The position numbers were made by a program, and so were the translations under genes. From Pachyrhynchus sulphureomaculatus (Eukaryota; Arthropoda; Insecta; Coleoptera; Curculionidae): DNA of 64,000 bases. The notes under the pieces were generated by a model, which was not told where the DNA came from, did not search any database, and saw nothing but the letters and a program-made list of their open reading frames with translations. The stretch covers positions 7,448,146 to 7,512,145 of the forward strand of contig CM032448.1 in assembly GCA_019049505.1 (NCBI GenBank), in the 5' to 3' direction. Numbering within the stretch: the stretch's first letter is position 1; every line of letters begins with the position of its first letter. Below are positions 1 through 10,231 of this stretch, piece after piece.

Positions 1-1244
1 ACAAATGGTTCGAAAATTTGGTCAGGGCTATTTCCGCAATGTCGTTGTCACATTCTTTATAGTGTAACAACAGACTATGCAAAATACCTAAATCTTGCTT
101 TGGTGCAAGATGAGCTTTTGGAGCATTGAATCAAGCTTTACAATAAATTTTAACTAGGAAAACAGAAATGGCACGCACAGAACTTTCTTCTTCTTTAGAC
201 ATCTTAAATTGACGACGAAAAATGAACATTTTTAAGCAGTAAATAGCCTTTGCCATCCACCTAGCGTGATGAATGGCTCCTGGAGTTCTAAAACCCACAA
301 CATTGCCGTCTAGTGATCCAACAAATACGAGAACCAACTGCAATAGCTCCTTGTAGTTATCTCTGGGGTGGCTCTCAGTTAATTTGGTCTCGAATTCAGC
401 AGTAACATTTGCAATTACTTCTGGAGTTAGCTGCTTTTGTATTAGATTGTCACTGATACCTGTGCCTTATTTTCCTTTGTCTATCTTGGGCCATGCAGTG
501 AGGAATCTCCTGAAAATGTCTGGATGAGGTCCAGTGGTTGATTCCATTTTTGTGTCGAATACGCCTCTTAACAAAATTTCCAAGATATGGTGACGGCAAG
601 CTAGGTATAACAATTCTCTTCCTAACATTTTTGCTCCAATATGACGCATGCTCCTTTGTGTCTTCCCGTGTTGGATGCTGTAGTGTCGAAGCACATCGCC
701 TTGACGGTGTTGAGAAGACCCATTCATGTAGACATTCATATACGGCTACGGCTTGCTCCTCTCCAGAGCTGTTTGCTGTTACAGGAACTCCCAGCAGCTG
801 TTCCTTTTCGCCATATGAAATAGCTATAGCTATTCGCTCACATTGTTCATTTTTTAAAACACCCGGTAAAAGTTTACCGTCCCATGGACAACCACGGGCT
901 AGTTTTCAGGAATGTTTACTTTATCAAAAATATTTTTATTATACTGTTCTCTGAACATTTGCCTTCTATCATGTAATAAAGTTTTCGAGACTTTTTACTC
1001 AAGAGGGTCAAGGTTTAGTGCTTCTAGAGTAGCTATTAAAATTCTCGTGGCATTTCTGTCGGATACCTTACATCGATCTAATAAAATGGACAATTTCATG
1101 TTTAAAAATCTCTTTCACGCCCCTTGCAAATGAAACTTTCATCCTCTTGCTCTCAGATGGTCCTGAATCTTCTGCAGCTTCTTCGAGGATGTCCATTTCC
1201 CTCCAAGCTCTTAAGTTCCTGGTAGATGCTGTCCTCTTCAGTGT
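1..1244 (-). pseudogene. Family K transposase-like pseudogene (copy 1)
   Basis: Read on the minus strand this carries the C-terminal two thirds of the protein seen in copy 2, including the FDTTASNTG-type and LACRHHILE motifs and a later block reading SLDGNVVGF. Proteins with these motifs are common in insect genomes as transposase-like ORFs; that is family knowledge, and the catalytic mechanism is not established here. The reading frame is broken by stops (for example after the NLDPLE block near 1005) and indels, but it is intact at several places where copy 2 is shifted. The N-terminal exon is deleted. Not expected to make a functional protein. Confidence 0.7.
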
Positions 1245-1920
1245 CTTAAAATATCTTCACTAGATAATTGTTCGATCTAACCAGCTCAAAGGCACTTTAG
1301 AAACTAAACTGAATAAATAAAAGGTCGGTTGTACGCTGAAGTAAAATCACCATCCCTAAAATAGAAATTAGATTCACCCTCCTTTTTACCTGTCAAACGG
1401 GTCTTTCTTTGGTAAACTAGTCAGGTAATCCCCGTATAATAAAAGATTAAATTTGAACAAAAGGCTCTTTATGTTTGAAAATTGAGTTCCAAAATACTTT
1501 TTAACAAAAAAATGTTAATTCCGAGACACATTATGTAAAAACCCGTAAAATTCTTAGAATACTCCCAAACTGGCTCCTACTGGTACCAGGTCACGTTTTT
1601 GGGGCTAAAGGCTGTTGTAACTCGGTTTGACTTAAAATAACAACAATTATGTATGGAATATAAATTTTGAAGAACAACATTAGCTTTCTTTTGAGATATT
1701 AAGCGTGTTTCTATTATTTACCGTTCTGGAATTATGGCTCCATATGTCAGCTTTTTGGCCAAAAATTTGGATTTTTTCAAACTTTGAGCGACGAGCGGCA
1801 CGGGTTAACGTCGTTTAATCGAGCTCAAATTTCGGCTATCTTAATATCTGGAAAGGGGAATCGTTTTGTGGGGTCCAGACGAACAAAATTCCGACATCGA
1901 TTTTTTGCGGTCACCCTAAT
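1..1920 (-). mobile_element. Family K DNA transposon, copy 1 (3' part in window, internally deleted)
   Basis: Positions 1-1244 match 30393-31633 and 1245-1680 match 32636-33057 in the same orientation, so this is a second copy of the element at 29324-33057. It lacks about 1 kb that holds the first exon and the intron in that copy. The outer end (about 1565-1920) is the reverse complement of the left end of copy 2 (29324-29687), a terminal inverted repeat of roughly 355 bp whose outermost bases read TTAGGGTGACCG. A TA-rich tract follows. The left part lies outside the window. The superfamily is not recognised; long inverted termini plus a spliced transposase-like gene support a cut-and-paste DNA transposon. 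Confidence 0.75.
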
Positions 1921-2224
1921 ATATATACTAGATGACCCGGCGAACTTCGTACCACCTAACAGTTAATGAATGTCGTGTTAACTTTTAGCTAAACTTTATT
2001 TAAGATTTTATTAACGTAATAAAATGAATACTAAAAATTTATTAAAAATAGCATATTCAAATCTAGAAAAGATATGGAAATATATAGAAAATACTCGAAT
2101 CGAAATGTAAAATACTCGAATCGAAATGTAAACAAAAATATAGAGAACAAATGACAACAACTGTCAAATAGATTGGTCTCAATCATTCCAGATCATTCAG
2201 TCAAATTTGAGCAAATTTTTTATC

Positions 2225-2752
2225 TTAAATCTTATCTTTTAAAGAAAATGAACATTTACTCTCTTCAACATAAATTACTTTGAATGTCGGATTAAATCCG
2301 TGTTCTTCGATAATGTCTGCCCCAAATGAAGTCATTTGAAAACAGCCATTGTATTTTTGAGTGTTCGCTAGAAAATGTCGTGATTCTGGTATTTCGCCAC
2401 GAAGCAATGAATGCAATGGCTCAGGTGGCGGAGTCAATAATGGCAATTTCACTTTTCCATTAAAGCAGCACAATCCAGGCGTTTGTCCAGCAAACTTCAA
2501 TGCACCACAATGCTCGCAAACAACGTCCATTGGACCAATGCGAACGAAAGGATGCGAGCTGTAATCAATTGTGCAATCGTATAGAAACGCTGCTCGATTC
2601 AAATCAAGACTTGAAGCATTTCTTCTTGCGCGTCGAAGATTATCTGGTTTTTGATCTGTGCGATAAGCTCGACGATTTCTCATTGCCAACCGAGCCGGTT
2701 CAGAGGCTGCCTCTCTTCGCTCTTGTGTTTGAGAAGCACGAAGTCGGGCCAT
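2225..2752 (-). pseudogene. Helitron Rep/helicase N-terminal fragment
   Basis: An open frame of 175 codons starting MARLRASQTQ. It has an arginine-rich N-terminus (about residues 1-50), then GPMDVVCEHCGALKF with a CxxC pair, GLCC, a KVKLPLL segment, PPEPL, and KYNGCFQMTSFGA. This order is typical of the region preceding the Helitron_like_N domain of Helitron replication initiator-helicases. The frame ends soon after NPTFKV, where family members continue into the Rep domain, so about 90 percent of the protein is missing through internal deletion. The downstream sequence passes directly into the 3' terminus. Confidence 0.8.
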
Positions 2753-2878
2753 ACTAACGCGGCTCTCTTCTCTTGCGATTTATTGTTCTTCTTCAGTGGA
2801 TTGATTCGCAATGTTCCGAAGCAAATCACAGACAACATGAAACAAAAAAATTTACACTTTCGCGACTTACAGCTTATA

Positions 2879-4171
2879 CGAGGCTGGTTTGAAAAGTCCG
2901 TGCAAAAATAAAAACTACTTATGTGTTTGGGGTAAACCTTTTTTATTTTTCGACATAGTCTCCTTTTAGGCTTATACACTTCGTCCAACGATGTTCTAGT
3001 TTGTTGATCCCTTCCGAATAATAGGATTTGTCCAAGTCTGCAAAATATCCATTAGTGTCTGTAATCACCTTCTCGTTTGAATAAAATCTTTGTCCCGCCA
3101 GCCATTTCTTCAAATTGGGGAACAAATAGTAGTCCGAGGGAACCAAGTCTGGAGAATAGGGGGGATGTGAAACGAGTTGGAATCCCATTTTCCATTAATT
3201 TTGCGACCACAGCTGCTGAGGTGTGTGCTGGTGCGTTGTCGTGATGGAAAAGGACTTTCTTGTGGGCCAATCGCGGGGCGTTTTTCTTGCAGCTCGGTTC
3301 TCAAACGGTCCAACAACGATGAATAATATTCACCTGTAATAGTTTTACCCTTTTCCAGATAGTCGATAAGGATTATACCTTGCGAATCCCAAAAGACAGT
3401 CGCCATAACCTTTCCAGCCGAAGGAACGGTCTTCGCCTTTTTTGGTGCAGATTCTCCCTTGGTAACCCATTGTTTAGATTGTTGTTTGGTCTCAGGAGTA
3501 TAGTAATGTATCCATGTTTCATCCACAGTGACGAAACGACGCTTAAAGTCCTCCGGATTCTTCTGGAACAGCTGCAAACCATCCTTGCAACACTTCACAC
3601 GATTCCGTTTTTGGTCAAGCGTGAGCAATCGCGGCACCCATCTTGCGGATAGCTTTCTCATGTCCAAATGTTTATGCAAAATATTATGTACCCGTTCAGT
3701 CGAGATGCCCACAGCACTAGCAATCTCACGCTCCTTAACTCTTCTGTCATCCATCACCATATCATGGATTTGATCAATGATTTCTGGAGTCGTAACCTCC
3801 ACAGGCCGTCCAGAACGTTCAGCGTCACTTGTGCCCATATGGCCAGTCCGAAAATTTTGAAACCACTTATAAACTGTTCTAATCAAAGGTGCAGAGTCAC
3901 CATAATGTTTATCAAGCTTCTCTTTAGTCTCCTGAGGCGTTTTGCCTTTCATAAAGTAATGTTTAATCACCACATGAAATTCTTTTTCGTCCATTTCTTG
4001 AAAATCATTCGACTTCCTTGATTCACACGAATGCCAAACACAAAGAAATAGACCAATATGGCTGAAACTTGGTGTGCGTTCATTCAGAGATGCTACTAAC
4101 TAAACATGACCTCGATACGCGCCGGTGGTGCCATCTCTCGGACTTTGCACGGACTTTTCAAACCAGCCTCG
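2879..4171 (-). mobile_element. Mariner element (copy 1) inserted in the Helitron
   Basis: Perfect terminal inverted repeats beginning CGAGGCTGGTTTGAAAAGTC at both ends, each flanked by TA (2877-2878 and 4172-4173), the mariner target duplication. Length is 1293 bp, normal for the family. A near-identical copy in opposite orientation lies at 42358-43648. Confidence 0.95.
2943..3994 (-). pseudogene. Mariner transposase (DD34D), frameshifted
   Basis: Starts MDEKEFHVVIKHYF with an N-terminal helix-turn-helix region, then a second HTH around GISTERVHNILHKHL. The catalytic region shows VDETWIHYYTPE (first Asp), the HHDNAPAHTS block (second Asp) and, in another frame, PSDYYLFPNLKKWL (third Asp); this is the DD34D layout. 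Compared with the second copy there is one extra C near 3276 (changing KRPRLAHKK to KRPAIGPQ) and a further A near 3190, so the last third is out of frame. The C-terminus ends LKGDYVEK near 2943. It would catalyse cut-and-paste at TA in the nucleus if intact; this copy should be inactive. Confidence 0.9.
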
Positions 4172-4249
4172 TATACTGACAGGCAGCGGCACTGGAATGT
4201 TCCGACAGTTTCTCATACATTCTGTGTTGTCAATCTTGTGGTACGGATG

Positions 4250-4521
4250 ATTGATTGACCGAATGATCTGGAATGATTGAGACCAATCTACTTGACAGTT
4301 GTTATCATTTGTTCTCTATATTTTTTTTTTACATTTCGATTCGAGTATTTTCTATATATTTCAATATCTTTCTAGATTTGAATATGCTATTTTCCCACTA
4401 TTTTAATAAATTTTTAGTATTCATTTTATTACGTTAATAAAATCTTAAATAAAGTTTAGGCTAAAAGTTAACACGACATTCATTGACTGTTAGGCGGTAC
4501 GAAGTTCGCCGGGTCATCTAG
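4250..4521. repeat. Inverted copy of the Helitron 3' end
   Basis: About 270 bp nearly identical to the reverse complement of 1928-2205, including the terminal GACCCGGCGAACTTCG and CTAG. It gives the element two Helitron 3' ends facing outward. Confidence 0.75.
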
Positions 4522-4779
4522 TAAGCTATAAGCTTGCGTGACGTGAGCTGTCAATTGCGGAAGATGGCGGAGTTCCAAACATAATTTATTTAAAAATTAA
4601 TTTTCTTCATAATTTTTTTTCCGTGAATTTTTCCGATATTTTTATAGTTATTCTGCTATTCGGGGCGGAGACGAATCCAACAAATCAGAGATCATTAAAA
4701 TCGGTACATCCGTTCTTGAGTTATAAATGGTGTAACTAACCCGACTTTGTCTTATATATTTTATTATTTATTTAGTTTT

Positions 4780-5055
4780 ACTGAAACTGTATGACGCGTT
4801 TCGCTATACTATAGCTTCTTCTGATACAAAATGATATTTGAATATTAGTGTTGTTACATTTATACAAATACCCTAAGGTAGATAGGTAATAAAATTAATA
4901 CTATATGCTAATGAATATTGCTGGGAAATCCATTCTGAATATTAATTGTATAAATTGAGTAAAGGAGAGTTACCATGGGCCAGACAGGTATCTTTTTGTT
5001 CGTTTAAGATGATGTCTGAATTTTTAATTCTATTTATTTCTAAATTTGACATGAC
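4780..5055 (-). mobile_element. Penelope-like element 3' tail fragment
   Basis: Positions 4880-5050 match 27914-28085, which lies directly downstream of a PLE GIY-YIG endonuclease on the minus strand. A hammerhead-like motif is at 4786-4830. No coding sequence is left in this piece. Confidence 0.6.
4786..4830 (-). ncRNA. Hammerhead-like motif in PLE tail (mutated core)
   Basis: On the minus strand: stem I arm TGTAT, core CAGAAGA (the family core would be CUGANGA, so position 4 is changed), an unpaired A, stem II GCTATAGTATAGC, then GAAACGCGTC and the pairing arm ATACA. Helix III is only the palindrome ACGCGT with no loop, so it could close only between two molecules. Probably inactive because of the core change. 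Confidence 0.4.
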
Positions 5056-5640
5056 TACATGACAAAAATTGAAATCATTCTACAAGACGACACCTACAAG
5101 CCAGTAACCAGGGACCCTACAACATATCTGGAAAAAACTACAAAGGTCAAAATAAAAGCATCAAACTTGGAGCCAGAAGTTGAAAGACTCGTAATTCCAA
5201 GAGAGAAATCAAGCCGATAACCAAAGTTGTATGGTCTACCAAAGATACACAAACTCAACGTCCCCCCTAGACCTATTGTTAGCGTGGTGGCCTCATCTAC
5301 ACAAAACTTAAAAGAACATCTGTCAAAGATCATGCAACCGACCGTTGAAAGTGCGAATCATACATCAAAAATTCCTAGCACCTCACGAACATAATCAGAG
5401 ATATTCAACTAAAGGAAAATTCTCGCAAGTCTAGATGTTGTTTCACTTTACCCCAGTATTCCAGTAGATGAAGCACTAGACAAAATAGCAATGAACAAGG
5501 ATTCTCCATCTCATTTAAACGCTGGCTCACACCACCATCCTTCCCAAATCCAGTCGGTAGCCAACACCTTCGTATTGAGATCATATCGACTCACCGAACC
5601 AGACAAAGAGACGGCAAGATATTACACAAATCACTAGGGC
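5056..5640 (+). pseudogene. Penelope-like reverse transcriptase fragment
   Basis: Plus-strand translation gives KLYGLPKIHK, RPIVSVVASS and LDVVSLYPSIP, the RT block diagnostic of Penelope-like elements: the KxxGxPKxHK motif and the motif A Asp region. A stop interrupts just before PKLYG and frameshifts separate the blocks. Motifs B and C (YxDD) and the GIY-YIG domain are absent. It abuts a PLE tail in the opposite orientation, a junction often produced by PLE integration. Function in an intact element: target-primed reverse transcription. Confidence 0.8.
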
Positions 5641-5649
5641 CCTTAAACA

Positions 5650-5887
5650 AAACAGATAATTATCGATTTATCGAATACAGATGTGTGAATTCAAAAAATA
5701 TCGTTATATTGACATATCACTAACTCTTGATATATTGATCTCTAGTTATCTGTTTTAGCCGCCTCGGTAATAAAATTTTTGAATAATAATTATAGGTATA
5801 TCGATATTTATCGATATGTTGATAATTATCGATATATCGCTAGCTATCGATAACTATCGAAGACTCGATAAGTTAAAATTATCGATA
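5650..5887. repeat. TATCGATA-rich cluster
   Basis: The stretch is dense in ATCGAT/CGATA words with at least five exact TATCGATA octamers; another occurs at 7022-7029 on the far side of the inserted mariner. No coding signal. Confidence 0.7.
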
Positions 5888-7017
5888 CCAGGTGTACAAG
5901 TATGAAATGCGGATTTTTTTTCTAAAAAAACATGTTATATTCGGAAGAATGACAAAAAAGTGCTTTATTCAAAGTATGCTCTGTTGCTTGTTATGCATTT
6001 TTCCCATCTTTTCGGGCAATTTGTGAATGCCACGCCAGTAAAAATCTTCCCCTTTCGCTGCGAACCATTCATCGAGCCATTTTTTCACATCTTCATACGA
6101 ACCAAAGCGCTGCTCAGCAAGTGCGTGACTCATCGATGCAAACAAGTGGTAATCGGAAGGAGCCAAGTCTGGTGAGTAAGTCGCAGTAGAACTTCCCAGC
6201 TGAGTGCTTCCAACGTGTCGCGAATTGGTTTTGCCGGATGTGATGGAGCATGGTCAAGAAGAAAAATGACTTTGTGTTCCCTCTTTCGGTATTTTGGCCT
6301 TTTTTCAAGAAGCGAACGGTTCAAATCGGTCAATTGTTGTTGATAACGTTTAGTATTAACCGTTTCCCCAGGTTTTAACAGCTCATAATAGACCACGCCT
6401 CTCTGGTCCCACCAAATACAGAGTCTTTCTGCCAAAGCGATTCGGTCTAAATTCACTTTTCATCCTCTGTAACTATACGATGCAAAAACGACTTCCTTTT
6501 GTACCGAGCGAGCAAAATGTCACACGTGTTTTTGCACTTCTGAATCTTTCCCATCTCACGTAGCCGATTGGAAACAGCTTGTTGACTAATGCCCAATTGC
6601 TCGGCGAGTTGTTTTTGTGTTTGCAATTCGTATTTTTTTGACGGTGTTCCACGTTCCTTGTCTGCAACATCGAAGTCACCAATTTTGAAATGCCGAAACC
6701 ATCGTTCACACGTACCTTGCGATGGAGCATATTCACCATAAGCTTCTCGAAGTTATTGAAATGATTCAACAGCAGTTTTCTTCAAATGAAAACAAAAAAT
6801 TAATGCTGTCCACGAATGCTCTTTGTTCGGTATAAATTTCGACATATCGAACACAACAACACAACACTATGCACAAACTTTTCCAATTTATCACTCGTGC
6901 GCATCTGACACTTGTTGATGACACAACAAAATGGCGCATTGTCAAATCTTTATAGCACAAACTGCATTGGTGCGCCATCTGTTGTCTGAAGTCCGCATTT
7001 TATACTTGTACACCTGG
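5888..7017 (-). mobile_element. Mariner, mauritiana subfamily (degenerate)
   Basis: Inverted ends CCAGGTGTACAAGTAT at both termini with TA on each side (5886-5887, 7018-7019). This terminus is characteristic of the mauritiana subfamily. It is 1130 bp, somewhat short, and inserted within a TATCGATA-rich patch. Confidence 0.9.
5969..6845 (-). pseudogene. Mos1-like mariner transposase pseudogene
   Basis: The start at 6845 (MSKFIPNKEHSW) is followed by the N-terminal HTH region (CFHLKKTAVESFQ), QKQLAEQLGISQQAVSNRLR as the second HTH, LHRIVTEDEKW at the first catalytic Asp, VVYYELLKPGETVN, a block reading FLLDHAPSHPA at the second Asp, and PSDYHLFASMSHALAEQRF at the third. Several in-frame stops (for example after FQ near 6750) and deletions between the first HTH and the catalytic core make it a pseudogene. 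Order and motifs follow mauritiana mariners. Confidence 0.85.
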
Positions 7018-7127
7018 TAGATATCGATAGGTTGCTATCGACTATCAATTGGTAAAATCCATTAACTTCAGTCACTTAAATTTGACAACTGTCGCTTTCA
7101 AAGAACGAATAAAGCACGATGTAATTC

Positions 7128-8100
7128 ATCATCATCATCATCATCATCTATGAGCCGTCCTGATCTCCTCCTCTAAGAACTTCCACTGATCGGTGTTAAC
7201 CCAATATCCTGGCACTCTTTTGATGTCATCGCTCCATATTGTTGGTGGTCTACCTCTGTTCCTTTTGTCTTGTGTCTGGGTCTCTATTACTATTAGTCTT
7301 CTACACCAGGGCTGTAAAGGTCATGCACAGTTCGAGCCAATTTCGGAGGTAACGCCCTCCGCTGCCCCCACCACTGCTGCTGCCGCCGTTCGCGCAGTCT
7401 CAGGAGCGGCTATGAGAGACATAGGAGGAGCGCATTGTGTTTGGTATGCGGCCGAGCCGCGATCGGCGGCTCGGCCGCTTAAACGTCTAGCAGTGGTGCT
7501 CGAACTGTGCATAACCTTGACAGCCCTGTTCTACACCACCGGTTGTCATCCCCTCGGGCTATATGGACTGCCCATCTCCATTTAGGTCGAGTAATTTTTT
7601 TGGATAATATCTATTACTTTTGTTCGTTGTCTGATAGTTATATTTGTTATTCTATCCTTCCTGGTGATACCCAGCATAGCTCTCTAAAGTACCCATCGCG
7701 ATACTCTCAATGTGTTTGCTGACTCCTTTTGTTAATGTGAGTATCTCGGCGCCCTATGTGATTATCGGCAGAACGCATTGTTCATAAACTTTCTTTTTTA
7801 AGCAGATTGGCAAATTACCTTGCAGCATCAGCTTCCCAAAAGTTGTCCATTCCAAACCCACACGAAGCCGTATCTCACGGGTTTGCTTATCTTTGCCAAT
7901 TTGTAATTCATAACCCAAATACTTGTAATTTTGGACGTGCTCCACCTCGCTTTCGTTAAATTTCATATTACTGTTCGTAACTAGATTAGTGATAAATTTG
8001 ATTTGCTGAAAGATAATATTTAGGTCAATATTTGCTGATGTGATTTGCAATTCGGTGAGCATTTGTTGGGCATCACCACCCACACCACGATATAATTACG
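7128..8100 (-). mobile_element. RTE-type non-LTR retrotransposon 3' end, interrupted by a hAT MITE
   Basis: Minus-strand translation shows the RT C-terminal region: VEHVQNYKYLGYELQIGKDK, then KKKVYEQCVLPIITYG, and the terminal GRPPTIWSDDIKRV block followed by stops and a TGATGA repeat tail (7128-7150). This order is typical of RTE-like ORF2 ends. A 222-bp MITE splits it at 7307-7528. Frameshifts are present and the RT catalytic core is missing. The same family occurs at 61000-62843. Confidence 0.75.
7307..7528. mobile_element. hAT-type MITE, GC-rich
   Basis: A 222-bp insertion with inverted ends CAGGGCTGTMAAGGTYATGC (about 31 bp, three mismatches) and perfect 8-bp target duplications TTCTACAC at 7299-7306 and 7529-7536. 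The CAG start and 8-bp duplication fit hAT. Its interior is much richer in GC than the surroundings and has no ORF of its own. Confidence 0.92.
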
Positions 8101-8109
8101 ATAAAGAAA

Positions 8110-8475
8110 AATAATATTACGGATCTGTTAAGATATTTGTACTATAACCTATTACAGGTTCAAAAACCTCGAAAATCCATAACTTCCTGTGAAGTCATCC
8201 TCATACTTCGTGAGTTATGGGAAATGCAAGCTTTCTACAAAATGTGCCTTGTCATATTTTACATAATATTTACCCTATTGTATTTTAATTCCGCCCGGAG
8301 AAATACTATTAAATTTATATAAAATCTATTATCCTTTTTAGTGAATGAATGTCAATAAACCCCTAGCTTTCTAAGAATAATGGTTACATGTATCTAAACT
8401 CGTACACCTGAGCTTTAGGTCGCGAAATTTCTTATTCATTCAAGGTGTTTTTTCATTATGTTTGATGACTAGGAA
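8110..8475. repeat. Left arm of a 6-kb-spaced inverted repeat
   Basis: Matches the reverse complement of about 13745-14090, including TGTCAATAAACCC, GTTACATGTATCT and AGGTCGCRAAATTT words in order. Probably the terminal repeats of an older element now filled by nested insertions. Confidence 0.6.
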
Positions 8476-8504
8476 CAAAGTCTATTGTTATTGAATCTCC
8501 TAGG

Positions 8505-8691
8505 CAGTGTTGTAGCTAGGGTCGGGCAACAGGGCTGCTGCCAGGGGCGCAGATCTTAAAGGGGCGCATTAACGAGGGACTTACACAAAATTTTAAACAA
8601 GAGTTTATACTATATAAATGAACAATTTAAAGCGTCTAATAGAATCTGAAACAACAATATTGGCTGTGTATTATTATTACCATTTGTGCAG
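8505..8691. mobile_element. hAT 5' end (ZMYM1-like family)
   Basis: Begins CAGTGTTGTAGCTAGGG, followed by GCAACAGGGCTGCTGCC and GGGGCGCA, a terminus recalled from hAT elements encoding ZMYM1-like transposases. It is cut at 8691 by the DD41D element; the matching coding scrap resumes at about 11960. Confidence 0.55.
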
Positions 8692-8812
8692 TTTGAGTCA
8701 ACGATAGAGTAAAGTTCATTATCTCATTTATTTCGGGAATGACGAAAAAATGTTAAATACAATAGTTTTAGGGAATATTAAGGTGTCCAGTTTAAAAAAA
8801 AACATGTGTTTT

Positions 8813-8849
8813 TAGTGTTCCGTACGGAACACTTATAAGATCACTTCGG

Positions 8850-8889
<40 letters not shown>

Positions 8890-9538
8890 ACACCCGATTT
8901 TCTCGGAAACTGTTTTGACATAGAAAGGTGAAATTTGGCAATAATATAGGAATTGATGGCCTCATCAGAGCCATGTAGTTCTGAGAATTAAATTTTGACT
9001 TAAGGGGTTAGTTTTGGGGGGTGAAGTCGGAAGTGAAAAAAAAAAAATTTTTTTACTAGGTCATCGTGTGTGTGTCAAATGAAAGCTTGTGAAAACACGA
9101 GTAAAAAATATATATATAATATTATACTTGCGCGCACTTTCTTTGTATTATTTTTAAAAATTCGCGAAAAATCGCTGTCCCGGGCCTTATCTCGAAAAGT
9201 ACTTATCAAAAAATTTCGAAAAAAAATTCTGGAATATTCTCCACGGGGTGTAGATTGAACGAAAATTTATCACGAGCGCATTACCTTTAATAATTTATAT
9301 GGTATATAAAAAAACAAAAATTTCAAGGTCATCAGATTTCAGTAAAGATTGGACACAAACTTTGTTGAAAACTCATTTGGGGTGTGTTTTGTGAAGTCAC
9401 TGATCATTTTATACCACCGTAACATAAATTTTGACTTAAGAGGTTCGTTTTGAGGGTGAAATCGGAAGTGAAAAAATTTTTTTTTTACTAGGTCATCGAG
9501 TGTGGTGTCAAATGAAAGCTTGTAAAAACACGAGTAAG

Positions 9539-9601
<63 letters not shown>

Positions 9602-9867
9602 GTAATACTTGCGCACACTTTTCTTCGTATTACTTTTTAAAAAATCGCTGTTCCCTACCTTATATCGAAAAGTACTGATCAAAAATTTATTATTCTCCAT
9701 GGGGTATAGATTGAACGAAAATTATCACGAGTGCATTACCTTTTGCGTGTTTTGTGAAGTCACTGATCATTTTATACCACCCTAACAAAAAATTTTTATT
9801 TTAAAAACAATCAACGTACGGAACACTAATTGTGCAAGTTCAACTTGCACTTGACCGGTTTTTTTTT
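8813..9867 (+). repeat. Dispersed repeat family C, copy 1
   Basis: Starts with the palindrome AGTGTTCCGTACGGAACACT, has a (TCTG)n tract (8850-8888), and ends ACGTACGGAACACTAATTG followed by the hairpin GCAAGTTCAACTTGC and CCGGTTTTTTT. Internally it is a tandem pair: 8989-9426 and 9427-9787 repeat the same module. The second unit holds a 60-bp (TA)n run. No ORF. A second copy in opposite orientation is at 38485-42013. Class unknown. Confidence 0.75.
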
Positions 9868-10231
9868 AAAAATACTAGTTTTCAGTTTTGTAAAAAATGC
9901 ATTTCGACTATTTTAAATTGAAAAATTTCAAATTTTTTAAATGGCGCACCCTGTATATTTTTATTTTTTCTGATAGATTTTACAGAACCCTCCAACTTTT
10001 ATTAAGTATGTCGTATACCTATTTCTAATAGTTTTCGATTTATTTTGAATTTTTCAATTTTTACCCTTGCTTTGAATACACTTTCGCTATACCATAACAT
10101 CATAGTTGCCAAAGCAGAACAAAAATGTAGGCTTTGTCAAATTTTGACATGTCTATTACGCAAGTAAAAATAGTTTAATTTGTTGTAGTAAGTGACGTAT
10201 AAAGGTAATAGTTTATGGATATTCCTAAAAA

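Larger units (their letters stand above)
1928..4765 (-). mobile_element. Helitron-like element, internally deleted, carrying a mariner
   Basis: The minus strand ends at CTAG (1928-1931), preceded by a GC-rich stem around TACGAAGTTCGCC, the kind of hairpin plus CTRR seen at Helitron 3' ends. At 4765-4527 the minus strand starts with a TA-rich leader followed by AGTCGGGTTAGTTACACC, resembling Helitron 5' ends from other insects (recalled, not searched). Between them lie the Rep N-terminal ORF and an inserted mariner (2879-4171). A second, inverted copy of the 3'-terminal 270 bp sits at 4250-4521, also ending in CTAG. Rep catalytic and helicase domains are absent, so the copy is non-autonomous. 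Confidence 0.65.

Noticed and set aside
2361..2911. Plus-strand ORFs of 67-86 codons
   Set aside because: Antisense to the Helitron Rep fragment; no independent support.
7128..7150. ATC repeats as a CRISPR or regulatory array
   Set aside because: It is the simple-repeat tail of an RTE-type LINE.
7193..7585. 130-codon plus-strand ORF
   Set aside because: It spans an RTE antisense segment and a MITE; its Ala-rich part is just the GC-rich MITE.
8940..8990. CTGATGAGGCC on the minus strand as a hammerhead core
   Set aside because: No paired stem II and no GAAA at the right distance.
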